A stretch of 64,000 bases of DNA, taken from NCBI GenBank assembly GCA_037178855.1, contig JASJZC010000007.1, positions 5,580,001 through 5,644,000 on the forward strand, given 5' to 3'. The notes beneath the pieces are model-generated. The model was not told the origin of the DNA, did not search any database, and saw only the letters and a program-made list of their open reading frames with translations. Made by a program: the position numbers and the translations under genes. Below are positions 22,991-33,888 of this stretch, in pieces (positions within the stretch are counted from its first letter, which is position 1; the number at the start of each line of letters is the position of its first letter). The stretch comes from Oscheius sp. JU75. Its lineage: Eukaryota; Nematoda; Chromadorea; Rhabditida; Rhabditidae.

Positions 22991-23707
22991 TTATTTGTTA
23001 GCGAAGTTGACACGGAGGGAGCGTCCCATGAATTCGGCTCCGTTGAGGTTGTTTACGGCATCTTCGGCTCCTGCAGCTTCAGCAAACTCGCAGAATCCGA
23101 ATCCCTTTGCGCGTCCAGTTTCGCGATCGTAGACGATTCTGAAAGAGTTTATTGTTAAAGCTTATTTAGAACTTCAGTACCTGACATTGGTTACGTGTCC
23201 ACATTGACTGAAGAATTGTCCAACGTCATTTTCGGTAGTCTTGTAAGGTAGATTTCCGACTAAAGAGAAACGTTCGGATTAGAAAAACTGCTTTGATTTA
23301 GGTAAGACCATCTCATGTGCTGATAAGGCCGTTACAGACGAAGGCACCCTAACCTAACTGAAAACTACAAAAAATTCTCAGTAGAGAATTTTGAGTTTAT
23401 CGGGAAATGATGCAGAACAGTTGCGTCAGTTCTCAAATAGATTTTGGATATTTGTTATTCGACACAACTATTCTTATTGTAAGGCCATTACCCAAGTCAA
23501 TCAAGGCTACCATTTCATTGTTGGCTCGATGTCGACGCCCTCGACTCTCTGGCTGCAGTTTTTAGGTATTTTTAGACCACATTGTGTGCAGTAGTCCCTG
23601 TAAAGAGAATCTCGATGAGTTGACCCGGAGACAATAAAAGCAAAGCTAAAAAACAAAGAAAACTCACCGTAGACGGAATGACGGACAGGAGCAGTTTCAT
23701 CAGACAT
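22991..23707 (-). CDS. Small single-RRM RNA-binding protein
   Basis: Minus-strand exons are 23707-23668, 23259-23181 and 23138-22991 (88 codons). The protein is essentially one RRM: RNP2 is VYVGNL and RNP1 is KGFGFCEF, with the loop YDRETGRA before it and the closing RSLRVNF. The domain is close to those of CstF-64 and the CIRBP/RBM3 class, but the tails that define those proteins are missing. Such one-domain proteins bind single-stranded RNA. The first intron (23260-23667) is 408 nt and contains an exon-like segment (23597-23511) with good splice sites; if included it would create a stop in the RRM frame. The start ATG follows directly on an open frame but is the first one compatible with the RRM. 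Confidence 0.85.
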
Positions 23708-24498
23708 GGTGCTTGGACGATGATCGAACTGGATGGGGCCACACGCAGCGTTCTTTCTTGCCGCTACGCGGGTGGCTCGCGTCGCGGACATCCCATTAAA
23801 AAGTAGACGCACCAACTCGTCCAACAGAGGCACAAGCCAGTCAACAGTACTTTGGAATGGTTGATAATGAGCATAATGGGGACTCAAATGTTTGAGGTAC
23901 TACAATATGGATCTCTGGAGCCTAAGTACGACTGAGCTGTTACATGGGAACGTTAAACCTAAAACTCCTGTAGTTGTTCCGGTATGAATGTCAAAAAACT
24001 GTTCAAAAGGTAGTTTACACTTAATACCAGAAGATAGTATTCACAAATGATGCCTATCTTGTTTGAAACGAGTTTTGCTTTTAGTATTTCGCTAACATGC
24101 TGCATTTCCACGTTTGTAAGTATCACGATCACAATTAATGACGTTAAACCTGAGCTCAACACTACATGTCAATAAATCTGTTGTTTCAACTATGGCTGTT
24201 TCCTTGTAGGAAGATCATTTTTCCACAGAAGCCCTCGACCGACGCAATACAACAATATCCATGTTCGACTAAGCTCCGTTTGAACATCGTTTTCACGGCC
24301 AAAATGCAAACTTGTCGAAAGCGTGTGTTTGTCATACGCCCGTTTGGTTTGTTCATTTGTCATTGATTGTATTCACTGGCGGATGCATTGCTAGCACCTC
24401 TTGTGGGATCATCAGATTGGCTAAAGTGACTGTTTGCCCGTTTGTGGCTCTGCTTCGAAAATCGATCTGTTTCCCACTCACTCTTATCACCTACGGGA
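23708..24498. other. Divergent intergenic region
   Basis: This is the upstream flank of the one-RRM gene (minus) and of MCFD2 (plus). Only short ORFs without splice or family support were seen. It probably contains both promoters. Confidence 0.4.
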
Positions 24499-25006
24499 AT
24501 GCAACGTATCCCTCTGTTTCTGATCGTTGTTTTGTTAGGCAAGTTTCATTACAAAAAGAGCTAACAATGAAATCTTTCTTCAGGAACCGTAGCGTCTCTA
24601 GATGAGAAACATTTTGCGGGTAATGCTGAGATTCACGATCAGGAGTAAGTGTTAATTCTCTCTCTATGTCTGTTTAAAGACACGTCAAACAGCACATGGA
24701 AGACAAGATTGACGTGAGCAAAATGACGGAGGAACAGACCAGATTCTATTACTTTTCTATGCATGATCTCAACAAGGACGGGCTTATTGACGGAATTGAA
24801 ATTTTGAAGGCTTTGACGCACGATCACGAAAACGATAAAGGTATGTTTTCAATCAGGTTGATCCAACTGTTGTAGGCCCCGGCATTCCTTATGAGGACGA
24901 GGACAAGCTCATCACAATGATCGAGGCTGTTTTGACTGATCTCGACGCCAATGGAGACGGTCTCGTTGACTACGCGGAATACAGTCGAAAACACGCAAGT
25001 CAATAA
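24499..25006 (+). CDS. MCFD2: MCFD2-like EF-hand cargo-receptor subunit
   Basis: MCFD2 partners with ERGIC-53/LMAN1 to carry glycoproteins from ER to Golgi. Exons are 24499-24538, 24584-24644, 24680-24840 and 24876-25006 (130 codons). A signal peptide (MQRIPLFLIVVLLG) is followed by the hallmark IHDQEHVKQHMEDKID, then two EF-hand loops: DLNKDGLIDGIE and DLDANGDGLVDYAEY. The first intron begins with GC (24539), in a good GC-AG context (G/gcaagt). The stop codon lies inside AATAAA (25002-25007), which abuts a mirror-image AATAAA of the gene on the other strand. A paralogue lies 1.6 kb away at 26643-27630. Confidence 0.93.
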
Positions 25007-25013
25007 ATTTATT
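25002..25013. terminator. Palindromic back-to-back poly(A) signals containing both stop codons
   Basis: The 12-mer AATAAATTTATT is a perfect palindrome: AATAAA on the plus strand (25002-25007) and AATAAA on the minus strand (25013-25008). The plus-strand MCFD2 stop (TAA, 25004-25006) and the minus-strand stop of the next gene (TAA, 25011-25009) both lie inside it, with two bases between them. Use as a bidirectional polyadenylation signal is inferred from position and consensus. Confidence 0.6.
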
Positions 25014-26044
25014 GTTTTCCTGCTTTCGAATCATCGTCTAGCAGTTGAGCGATCGCGTTCCCTTCTTCTTTGGTCGGTATTTCGTCTAAACTTTTATAGG
25101 GTACGACTAGTGAATCACACCTATTCCCAGTATTTTACGGGTCCAGTCAATGTTTTTCCAACGCCCAGTAGTCACCAACCCAATGATGTTTCCGTCATCT
25201 ACAGCCTCAGACGGAGCATCCTAAACGTAGATAACAGTGTAATTTTTAAAATGGCAACCTTTTCGACAGGAAAACTGGCATAATCAGTTGTAGAACGTCC
25301 TGTGCTCTCAAACTCTTCAGCCCGCGAGCCGATTCCGGTGTGTGAGCTCTGCATTATATCAGCAATTCTAAACAGTAGACTCGGAGCTGAGAAGTATTTT
25401 TTTGGTACAGCACATAAACTTGCCTGGAATGCTGTTGACAAGACGAGCAAAATTGCTAGCCCCATTTCTGAATAGGACGGGGTCGTATTCAAAACGTATT
25501 TCCTCTTGCTTAGGCAGTCTGGAGGAAGGAGCTACAATGGAGTTTTAAATACAAACCTATCCTCGTTCCAAGATCCAACATAACTTGTCTGTGGAATTTC
25601 TTCCGCTTTATGCGCGGATTGATACGCTTTGTTCAAATACGACTTCTCGCGTTCCCAGTCAATACCGTTGTTCATAACTGACGCTACGGTTTTGACCACC
25701 GACATCCATGGACTCTCTGATGGAGGATTCTCGGGGTTACGCTTGAAGACTTTTTGGTTTTTGAAACACACCTTGTTACCGCAATGAACGAATTAGGTAA
25801 TAGTTGCTGGTTATAATTTGAATACAGAGGTACCGAATTTCCTAAACTGTAGAGCGGGACAGACTCTACTGACGGTATTGCTGGAACAGGGGCGGACATA
25901 ACCGCATCTCCAGCTGGCAATAGCATATTTAAAGACTGTGGAGGCTAAACTTTTTGTACTTGACCATAAGCAGTCTTCTACCCAGAATGGAATGTTGCAA
26001 GAAGACCATTGGACAACAGTGAAAAAGAGTAAGAAGTTGCGCAT
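25009..26044 (-). CDS. Unrecognised secreted protein (259 aa)
   Basis: Minus-strand exons are 26044-25982, 25935-25834, 25771-25557, 25518-25424, 25386-25259, 25220-25121 and 25085-25009; all phases agree (259 codons). It begins with a signal peptide (MRNFLLFFTVVQWSSC), then has a hydrophobic, Pro/Val-rich region (APVPAIPSVESVPLYSL), a basic segment, a Trp/Tyr-containing core (TSYVGSWNEDR; FEYDPVLFRNGASNFARLV), and GRWKNIDWTRKILG near the acidic C-terminus. Only one Cys pair is evident, and no known domain was recognised. The intron at 25387-25423 starts with GC. The gene converges tail-to-tail with MCFD2, with two bases between stop codons. It may be a lineage-specific secreted or luminal factor; function is unknown. 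Confidence 0.75.
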
Positions 26045-26642
26045 GGACACTGTGGTCAATTGAAAACACTTGTGTCGACGACCACTTCATGCACACGACT
26101 TTTCGATGACCTCTCCTCACGGATATTTTGACTACTTTGTAACTTTCCTTGGGGACCGCAATAATTGAAACCTGCAGCTCAGATTCAACGTCACTAATTG
26201 GGATCGTGGTATTTACAAACGTGGAAATGCAGGCAAAATGCTAAAAGCAAAGCTCTTTTCACACAGGATAGGCTCCATTTGTGAATACTATCTTTTAGTT
26301 GCTCTTAGGTACTTGCGTTGAAATGTCTTTACGAAAGAATAGAAAGTGAAAATTTTATTGATAGTGAAAATGGAGAAGAGAAATGACCCAACGGAGAGGA
26401 AGTATCACAATACTATGCTTTTTTGACGAATATTATGATTGAAATGGTAATATGCCATAATGGGAAAAACGTAAGTATGCGGATAGCAGCCAGAGAAAGT
26501 ATTGAAAACCTCAAGAGGTTGTCTCGTGTTACAGAAATCGAGGACAACAGCACCTGACACACTGGAAAATGAGGAGGAATTATGCCCAGAACCCAGATCG
26601 TAGAAATAAATAGTTCTAATGCTAGAAAGTCTGAAGCTTTTT
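26045..26642. other. Spacer between two minus-strand genes
   Basis: This is the upstream flank of the secreted-protein gene and the 3' flank of the second MCFD2-like gene. It is A/T-rich and no coding feature was found. Confidence 0.4.
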
Positions 26643-27630
26643 CTACTGCCTAGTTTGAGCGTTCTGCATGTTCTGTTGGTGGTTGCGGGCCTGGTCCTCT
26701 CTCATCTTTTGGGCCTTCAAGAACTCCCCGTAATCGATGTAGCCGTCTCCGTTGAAGTCATCGTCACTGAAAAAAAAACTAGGGAAATAAAAAGCAGCTA
26801 TATTACCGAAGGATGGAATCTATCATGGTCTCGAGTTCGACTTCACTAGGGAGAGGAGGGGGCTGGTTCTGCCCTTGATGTTGAGGTCCAGGATTTTCTG
26901 AAAAGCACGTTGATTAAAAAAAGCCCCTTGTTTGTAGATATCATAAAACTGATATCTCAGTCAGGGATGCTTGATCGGAGCCATTCTTCTTTTATTGCCT
27001 GCACACACAGACATTCTCATACGAGCAATCTATCTCTCTCACTTCTGCACCCATTTATTAGACCTTTTTTTCACACTTCTTTATGTTGAAACTTTTTTTT
27101 TAACCAAGCACATTTATTTGGACACCTGAATCTGCCGTGCTATGTATTGTTTTCCGCTAATGCCACTTTTTCCAAAAGCAACAAATTTTTGGTTGTTTTT
27201 CAACGGATTTAAAAGGAAAACAGAAAAAAAATCTTACCAGAATGGAAGTGGGTAATGGCCTTGATGAGCTCGATTCCGTCCAGTTTTCCGTTTTTATCCA
27301 GATCGTGCATGTTGAAGTAATGGAACTGCAACTGTTCTGGGGTCATGTTTGCGGTAGGATCGACTTTTCCATCAAGATGTTCCTTTATGTGGCTAGACGC
27401 AAATTACTGGAACCTACTACAAATACTTACTGTTCATCTTTTGCCTGCTCGCCTCCGAAGTGATTCGCAGCTGCGGGAACTTGCTGCGCGGGTGGAGGCT
27501 GCTGGTGACCCTAAAACGAAAGTTTTGTATAAATTGAATGCGCAATTACCTGCTGCTGTTGTCCACCGGGGAAAGAGGCTTGCTGATGGGCACTCGCCAC
27601 AGCAACTAGGAGACCCAAGTACACTAACAT
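26643..27630 (-). CDS. MCFD2-like EF-hand protein, second paralogue (Gln-rich)
   Basis: Minus-strand exons are 27630-27550, 27510-27431, 27392-27238, 26897-26807 and 26766-26643 (176 codons). A signal peptide ([14 protein letters not shown]) leads into a Gln/Pro-rich luminal segment ([15 protein letters not shown]). Then come [12 protein letters not shown] and the MCFD2 hallmark [24 protein letters not shown], followed by a second EF-hand [15 protein letters not shown] and a Gln/Asn-rich tail. Both EF-hand loops retain their acidic ligands. The 340-nt third intron is long for this genome. The family is clear; the Gln-rich arms are not part of vertebrate MCFD2 and suggest a diverged role. Confidence 0.9.
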
Positions 27631-28110
27631 CTGGAAATTTTTTATTCAAAATGATGTTGAAATATGGAAATAGTTTGAAAACAGGAAGTTTGTTGACCCA
27701 GCCAGTGCATTAATAGCGAGAACACAATGGAAAAGCCGAGGTACGCAAAGTAGCGTCAACTCTACAGTACATGCGAACGACGTGTTACACGTAAATACGG
27801 TATCAAGACGGAAAACCCTGGGGATGATTTTAAACGTTCTTTATTCATATTTTAACGAAAAAAGGATTTTTTTTTAATCGATATAATGTAAGCGCTTCTA
27901 GATTTGATTGGGTGCAGAAAACAATAATCTACTTCTCAGTTTTGCCGACGCACATTTGCGGCGTGTTTTCGATGCGAAAGACGCCGCACTTCCATGCCTT
28001 TTTATTCCATCTTTGGTGCACCTAGTATTTGTTGTTATTCCATCTTTTAAGGCAACTTTTGTGTTTCCCCCATTTTGTGAAGTGACTTACTTTAATTTTA
28101 GGAAATTGGG
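27631..28110. other. Divergent promoter region between MCFD2 paralogue and HRD1
   Basis: The genes on either side are transcribed away from this A/T-rich interval, so it should carry both promoters. A possible acceptor (tttag) lies just before the HRD1 start. Nothing else was seen. Confidence 0.45.
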
Positions 28111-30712
28111 ATGCAAATAACAGCAAAGCTGGTGGTAGGGCTGTCCCTCATCGCTACAGCTGCAACTGTTGCCAATGCTCTCATTCTACACAAGCAGTTT
28201 TTCCCATCTATGTTGTACATAACGAAGTCAAACGCTAGTATGGCGGTAAGCTATCTTCTTTTTTTTAAAGCGAATATTGCTGCTTCAGGTTATATATTTC
28301 CAAGTTATCATGATTGTATTTATCATTTTCCAATTGCTCAAACGTCTTTTCTTCGGAGATCTACGAGCAGCAGAAACGGAGGTTAGATCTTTGACTTCAT
28401 TGCTTATAAAATCTTTCAGCACGTATCAGAACGAGCTTGGCATGCGGTTCTGGAGACATGCTTGGCGTTCACCGTGTTCCGAGACGACTTTTCTCCAATG
28501 TTCGTCATGCAATTCGTCATGCTACTCTTCATCAAGGTTGGGTATCTGTAAGGTTGCATCTTAAATCGGTAGTGTAGTGTTTCCACTGGCTTGCCGATGA
28601 TCGAGTGGACGTTATGGAGCGAAGTCCCTTGATCACTCTCAAATTCCACATCAGAATGTTGGCAGTGATCGGAGCCATGGCCGCCTTCGACTCGTATTTT
28701 GTCTCAAATGCCTACTTCAGTATTGTCTCGAAGGGTGCCAGCTCCCAAATAGTCTTTGGATTCGAGTAAGACTAATTTCCTTTGATTTTTATTTTTTTAT
28801 ATTCAGATACGCCATTCTGATCACTATGGTATTACACGTTGCCATCAAATACATTCTCCACATGCACGATCTTCGTACTGCTCAGAACTGGGAAGCTAAG
28901 GCCGTTTATCTTCTCTACGCCGAGTTGGTTATGAGTAAGTTAAATATCTTTTGTTTTCCAAAAGTGTTTTCAGATGCTGCCCGTTGTATTCTTTATGGAA
29001 TGTTTGCCTTGATTATGATGCGGCTGCACACATTCCCACTCTTCTCTATTCGGCCCTTCTACTTATCCATCAGGTATCAATTTTATTTCAACGTACAACT
29101 GCTTCAGGGCCCTGCACAAGGCTTTCAACGATGTAATTCTCTCTCGACGCGCCATTGCTGCAATGAACACGTAAGTAGCTTTTAGCTTTTAAAAGAAAAC
29201 TAGCGTTATGGGTGGATGGGTTGACGGCCGAACGCGTTTTCAAAACAGGTCCCGCGACGAACATTACTCAATTCGCATTTTTTGGTGCTTTACACACATT
29301 GTTTTTGACTTCTGAGTGAGTTTAATCGACTCCGCGTCGAAAACTATCCCAGAAACGCCGTCTTCGACGTCAAAAAAGATTAGAAAAATGTAGAAAATGA
29401 GAGTAAGGGGAGAAGAACCGCATTTCCTCAATTTTCTATATTCTTCTGGTCTTTTTGGCTTCGCGCTTTTAGGCAATATCGTTGCTGGACCCGATTCGAA
29501 AACACGTTCGGCCGTCCCCCCATAATGACTGTCTCTTTAATAATGAGTTCATTTTCTCGTTTTAAGAATGTTCCCGGTAGTCAGTGAAGCAGAGCTGGCT
29601 AACATGGATTCTACCTGTATTATTTGCCGTGAAGAAATGACCGCAGATTCGCAGCCTAAGCGTCTACCTTGTAGCCACGTGTTCCACGCTCACTGTCTTC
29701 GTAGTTGGTTCCAGAGACAGCAAACATGCCCAACTTGCCGTACAGATATTCTTGGTATGTTCTTCCAACCTTTTGTTCCAAATAATTGTTTTAGCCATCC
29801 GTCCAAATCGTGATCAGGGTGCACAGCAGCAAGGCGGTGCTCAGCCCCAACCGTTCATACCTCTTGCCCATCCCTTTGCATTCCAAATGCCTCCTCAACA
29901 GCAAGGTGATCAGCCACCGGTAAAATATGTTTGCACTAGTTTTTTAATTTTATTCTACAGCAACCAGATCAGCCTAACGCCGAGATCCCAGATATGAATA
30001 TGTTCGCTGCTCAATTCAACATACCCCAGGAAAATCAAATGTTTCCTCAAGGATTTCCAGTGGTTAGCTCCATCTTCAACTTGTTTCTTACTTTTAGTTT
30101 TAGCCTCCATTCGGGCTTGTTCCACCAATGCCTCCTCCTATGCCAGCAATCAGCATTCCTGAACCTCCTGTTTTGAATGGTCTTTCCGATGAAGAGCTTC
30201 GTCGCATTGAAGGCGATTCTCGGGAAGCCGTTCTCCACAGGATTCATCTGCTTCGGGACATTGCAACTCTTATGGATGCAGCTGATATCATGATGCAGCA
30301 GTATATGAACGCTGTCAAGTAAGACCTTATTTAGACAGTTTTTCAAACTGTTCATTTAGCACAACGACGACAAATGTTCAACCTACTACAACACCCGCTC
30401 CTCAAACATCCAACGATCGTGAAGCTTCGAGCACCGTTGAGGCTACTGAAATTGGCTCGCCAGTACGGCAGTTCGAAGCAACTACGAGGCATAATACTCT
30501 ATGTCAAACAGGATCAAACTAATTTCAGTGCAATTGACAGCGAAGAAGAACAGCAACCATCATCCTCTCGCTCGATGTTTGGACCAAATAAGGACACAAC
30601 AACACCTGTTGCCGACGCAACCGCATCTGCGCCAGAAACTGTCGAAGGATCAGAGACGGCTGATGAAATCCGGCACCGGAGACTGCTGCGCTTTGAAAAT
30701 ACTGATCAATAA
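28111..30712 (+). CDS. SYVN1: HRD1/synoviolin ER-associated-degradation E3 ubiquitin ligase
   Basis: HRD1 is the ER membrane RING ligase that forms the retrotranslocation channel with SEL1L. Exons are 28111-28245, 28289-28381, 28420-28536, 28578-28765, 28807-28934, 28974-29073, 29108-29170, 29567-29754, 29795-29919, 29961-30062, 30104-30318, 30360-30488 and 30529-30712 (588 codons). The multi-helix N-terminus carries LETCLAFTVFRDDFSP, FHWLADDRVDVMERSP, VFGFEYAILITMVL and HTFPLFSIRPFY. The RING-H2 domain is at about residues 292-331 (CIICREEM...CSHVFHAHCLRSWF...CPTC). The tail is Pro/Gln-rich, with a conserved late helix (LSDEELRRIEG). The intron at 29171-29566 contains a MITE-like element. 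The last intron (30489-30528) starts with GC in my model; a 58-nt GT intron is a possible alternative. Confidence 0.96.
29209..29522. mobile_element. MITE-like element inside an HRD1 intron
   Basis: Inverted termini are seen: the left end has TGGGTGG...GACGGCCGAACGCGTTTTC and the reverse complement of the right end has TGGGGG-GACGGCCGAACGTGTTTTC, matching apart from a short insertion in the left arm. The dinucleotide TA flanks both ends (29207-29208 and 29523-29524), as in Tc1/mariner-type insertions. The 314-bp body has no coding capacity and includes a small internal hairpin. It lies wholly within the intron at 29171-29566, so it should be removed by splicing. Confidence 0.7.
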
Positions 30713-32418
30713 GGAGATACCGGGTTAAAATCAATGTTCTGCCTTGTATTTATTGTAATTTATTGAAATGATAAGTGTTTTTGAGATGCTTGTGAAAAGC
30801 GACGAAGTGAAGCTGAGTTAGGTGCATAAGCGAACTAGTGGTACATCCATTGCCGGCCTGGAATGTGCCAAAACTTTGTTGAACGCGCTTTGAAACTATT
30901 CCAGACCTGCGCTGGCTTGAACCGGCAAATTTGGTGCAGTGAGGTGCAAAGCTTGATTAAACGCCATCTCCTTACCAACAGTTGGCTGTGATACGATTCA
31001 AAATACGAATCACGAGTTAACTGTCAGGGAGGATCAGGCGAGTCTTGCTGGTACTGGGTCAGGCTAAGAAGGCTCAATGTCGCTCGAGGTCGAGAGGCAG
31101 CTGCGCCAGATGGCAGGGACTGGTGTGGACGGCTGTCGTACAGTCGAATGAGTTAGAAGGTCCCGCCCATTTGCACACCATTTGAAGAAGGGGTGGAGCC
31201 TGAATACATATATTAATTGGAGTTGCTTCAATAGCTGAATAGAAGATTACTGCCTCCCAGATAAGTATCCGGCACCCTCATGAAGAAATTAATGAAGACG
31301 ACTCTTATTCCGGATATGGCATGCCATACAAGTATCCGGACATCAACTGCCATACAATTTCAGATTTCGTTAGATTACGAGGGATTTGTTGTTAAAATAG
31401 AACAAAGAGTACCCTAGAAGTGGACGTGGAGATGACTATGCACGCATATCTTAAGTAGCAAAGTCGGACAAAGGCCATCTAAGGCTTATATCGCAACCGG
31501 GTGTAAATTATCCCCCGCTGTGCACCTTAGACACACCTGGGGTGAAAGAGAACCACTTTCCGTCGGAAAACTAAAGCTTGCACAGATTCAACAGGCTGTA
31601 CAGGTGGTCAGATTGGATCAAAGTGTCTGGAAAATACACATTTCTTTGTCCTAGAAGATTCAATTTTCAAATTATGCGAACAAAGCTACTCTCGAAAAAT
31701 TACAGGTCTCGGGTACGTTAGGAGGAGCCTCTGTTCTAATCCGTCCCGCTCAATGGTACCTCAAAAGAGAGGGAGATGGAAGGTCAGGCCAACCAGATGT
31801 CGCATCATTTGGCTCGGGCGTTACTACTAGATTTGGAAGGCAGGTGGCTCGGTCGCAAGGCTCATCGTTGTACGCCTTTGTCAAGGCCGAAAGAACATCT
31901 GGCGGCATTGAGACTTGTTTACGGAACATGGAGACAGAGACTGAGTAGCGCTCGCAGAACATGAGTCAAAACAAGGCGTCATAAAAAGGTTGCCGCGGGG
32001 AACAGAAAGGAATAAGAGTGACATCACTTGTTCATTCGAATAGTGGAAAAGAGCAGCGTGACCTTGTCGTCTTGTTACTAGCGCGCTAGTAACGTGCGAG
32101 TAGCAAGACGCTAGGGCTTTCCGGAAATATGGGGTTCCTTCGAATAGACTTTACAAAAATTTGTATGTCCCACTTATTATCTTACACAATCGTAAAGTTC
32201 TAAATATTTGAAACTAATAGAAAAAATTGGCCAATTTTCATGCTTGAATTTCCCCTGAAGTGAATCATTTAGTAACATAGCCGACACGCCGATCGCATCC
32301 TTGAACTCGCAGCCCCCGAAGCGGGTCATTCCACCTGCGACAGATCTCCTCCACAGAACCATCGATTGCTTGACTCTTCTGATCACAATATAATTTTGGT
32401 CGGACTATTGGACATGAG
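30713..32418. other. Intergenic region between HRD1 and the acyltransferase gene
   Basis: No gene could be supported in this 1.7-kb stretch. It contains a 20-bp perfect palindrome at 32074-32093 and two AAGTATCCGG copies around 31.26-31.35 kb. The ORFs seen are short and lack splice or family support. Confidence 0.4.
32074..32093. repeat. Perfect 20-bp palindrome
   Basis: GTTACTAGCGCGCTAGTAAC equals its own reverse complement. It lies in non-coding DNA about 330 bp upstream of the acyltransferase start. No function is inferred. Confidence 0.9.
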
Positions 32419-33888
32419 ATGAGGATCATCAGCTTTTTACGTCCTCTTGTTGGCTGGACGTTTGGATTGACCATTCTGCTGACATCACTCTTTGGCAACT
32501 ACATAATCACCCTATTTCTATTCCTCATCTTCCTCGGTTACCACAAACAATGGCGACACCAGATGGACCGAGCAATTAGCTTCTGGATGTGTATCCCGAT
32601 GGTGAGACAGGTTTATTGGGACAAAACAGATGTACTTTAAGGGGTTCTTGGAGGTCATTTTCGGAATGACTGTCAAAGTTAGTGGAGACGATATTGATGT
32701 GGAGGAGCCGGCTCTCATAATTATGAACCATCGCACACGGTAATTACTAGCTAATATATTTAAAGAATGTTTGTAGGTTGGACTGGATGTACATTTGGTC
32801 AATGCTGTATCAGATCAATCCATGGCTGATCACAACCAACAAAATTTCATTGAAAGCCCAACTAAAAAATCTTCCTGGAGCCGGTATTGTATTTTACTTG
32901 TATTTTCAAATTTCTTATAGGATTTGGAATGGCTGCAGCTCAGTTTGTCTTTCTTGAAAGGAACATGGAAAAGGACAAGGAGTCGTTTGACTACGCCATC
33001 GACTACTACAAAGGAACCGGCAAATCCTACCAAGTGCTGTACTGCTCGTGTCTAGAAATATACTGGTTGTCCATTTCAGTTGCTTCTCTTTCCCGAAGGA
33101 ACAGACAAATCTCCATGGACTACAACAAAAAGTCAAGAGTACGCCAAGCGAAACGGACTCCAGGAGCTGAAACATCTGCTCTATCCGAGGACTAGTGGAT
33201 TCTATCACTTAGTATCCAAGATGAGAAAAGGTACGAGAAGATCTTATAGCTTCCAATATCTGAGATTCAGCCAATTACATCAAGTACATCTACGACATAA
33301 CAATTGCTTATCCTTACAATACAGTGCAATCAGAAGTCGAATTGGTCACAAGGGGAAAGTGTCCAAGAGCTGTCCACTTCTATGTAAAAAAGATACCGAT
33401 CGAGGAAGTTCCTTTAGATGAAATCGAGTCTGGAAACTGGCTGAACCGGTGTTCCATTCATATTGACAAGTAATAAACGACTTTTTAGATTATGGATGGA
33501 AAAGGAGCAACAATTGGAGACTTTTTATTGTGAGCCAACTGGCATCAATCGAAGATTCCCTATGAAAAAAGGAGATAGACACTGGTCAAATGTGACCTTT
33601 TTTCTTTTCAACAAAATGCCATATTTAGGAGAAAGAGCCACCGATGAAGAAGTTCGTGAAGCAGTTTTGCTTCTGGTTCTGGTTGTTCGTCATCACAGTT
33701 TGCAGCTATCATATCTTCTTCATTTGGACTCTTCAGGTAAAAGAACTTTACTAATTGCGGTATCTCGTTTTTAGTACGGTTTTATCTACTTTTTCATAAC
33801 CAGCGGGTTGCTTTACTGCCTCTACGGAGGAATTGACAAGTTCGTCTACCTCAAGTGGAAACAGTCTACAAAAGACAGTACCGTCTAG
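32419..33888 (+). CDS. LCLAT1: LCLAT1/ALCAT1-type 1-acyl-sn-glycerol acyltransferase
   Basis: This ER-membrane enzyme class re-acylates lysocardiolipin and lysophosphatidylinositol. Exons are 32419-32601, 32642-32739, 32777-32883, 32921-33033, 33080-33230, 33271-33448, 33489-33591, 33629-33736 and 33775-33888 (384 codons). The catalytic NHX4D box is NHRTRLDW (about residues 90-97) and the acceptor box is LLLFPEGTD (about 168-176), with LYPRTSGFYHLV and ITIAYPYN as in LCLAT1. There are hydrophobic segments at the N-terminus (FGLTILLTSLFGNYIITLFLF) and two at the C-terminus. AATAAA follows the stop closely. The family is certain; substrate is by analogy with LCLAT1 and worm ACL-8/9/10. Confidence 0.94.

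Noticed and set aside
29264-29476. Minus-strand ORF inside the HRD1 intron
   Set aside because: It lies wholly in the MITE-like element and shows no transposase motif.
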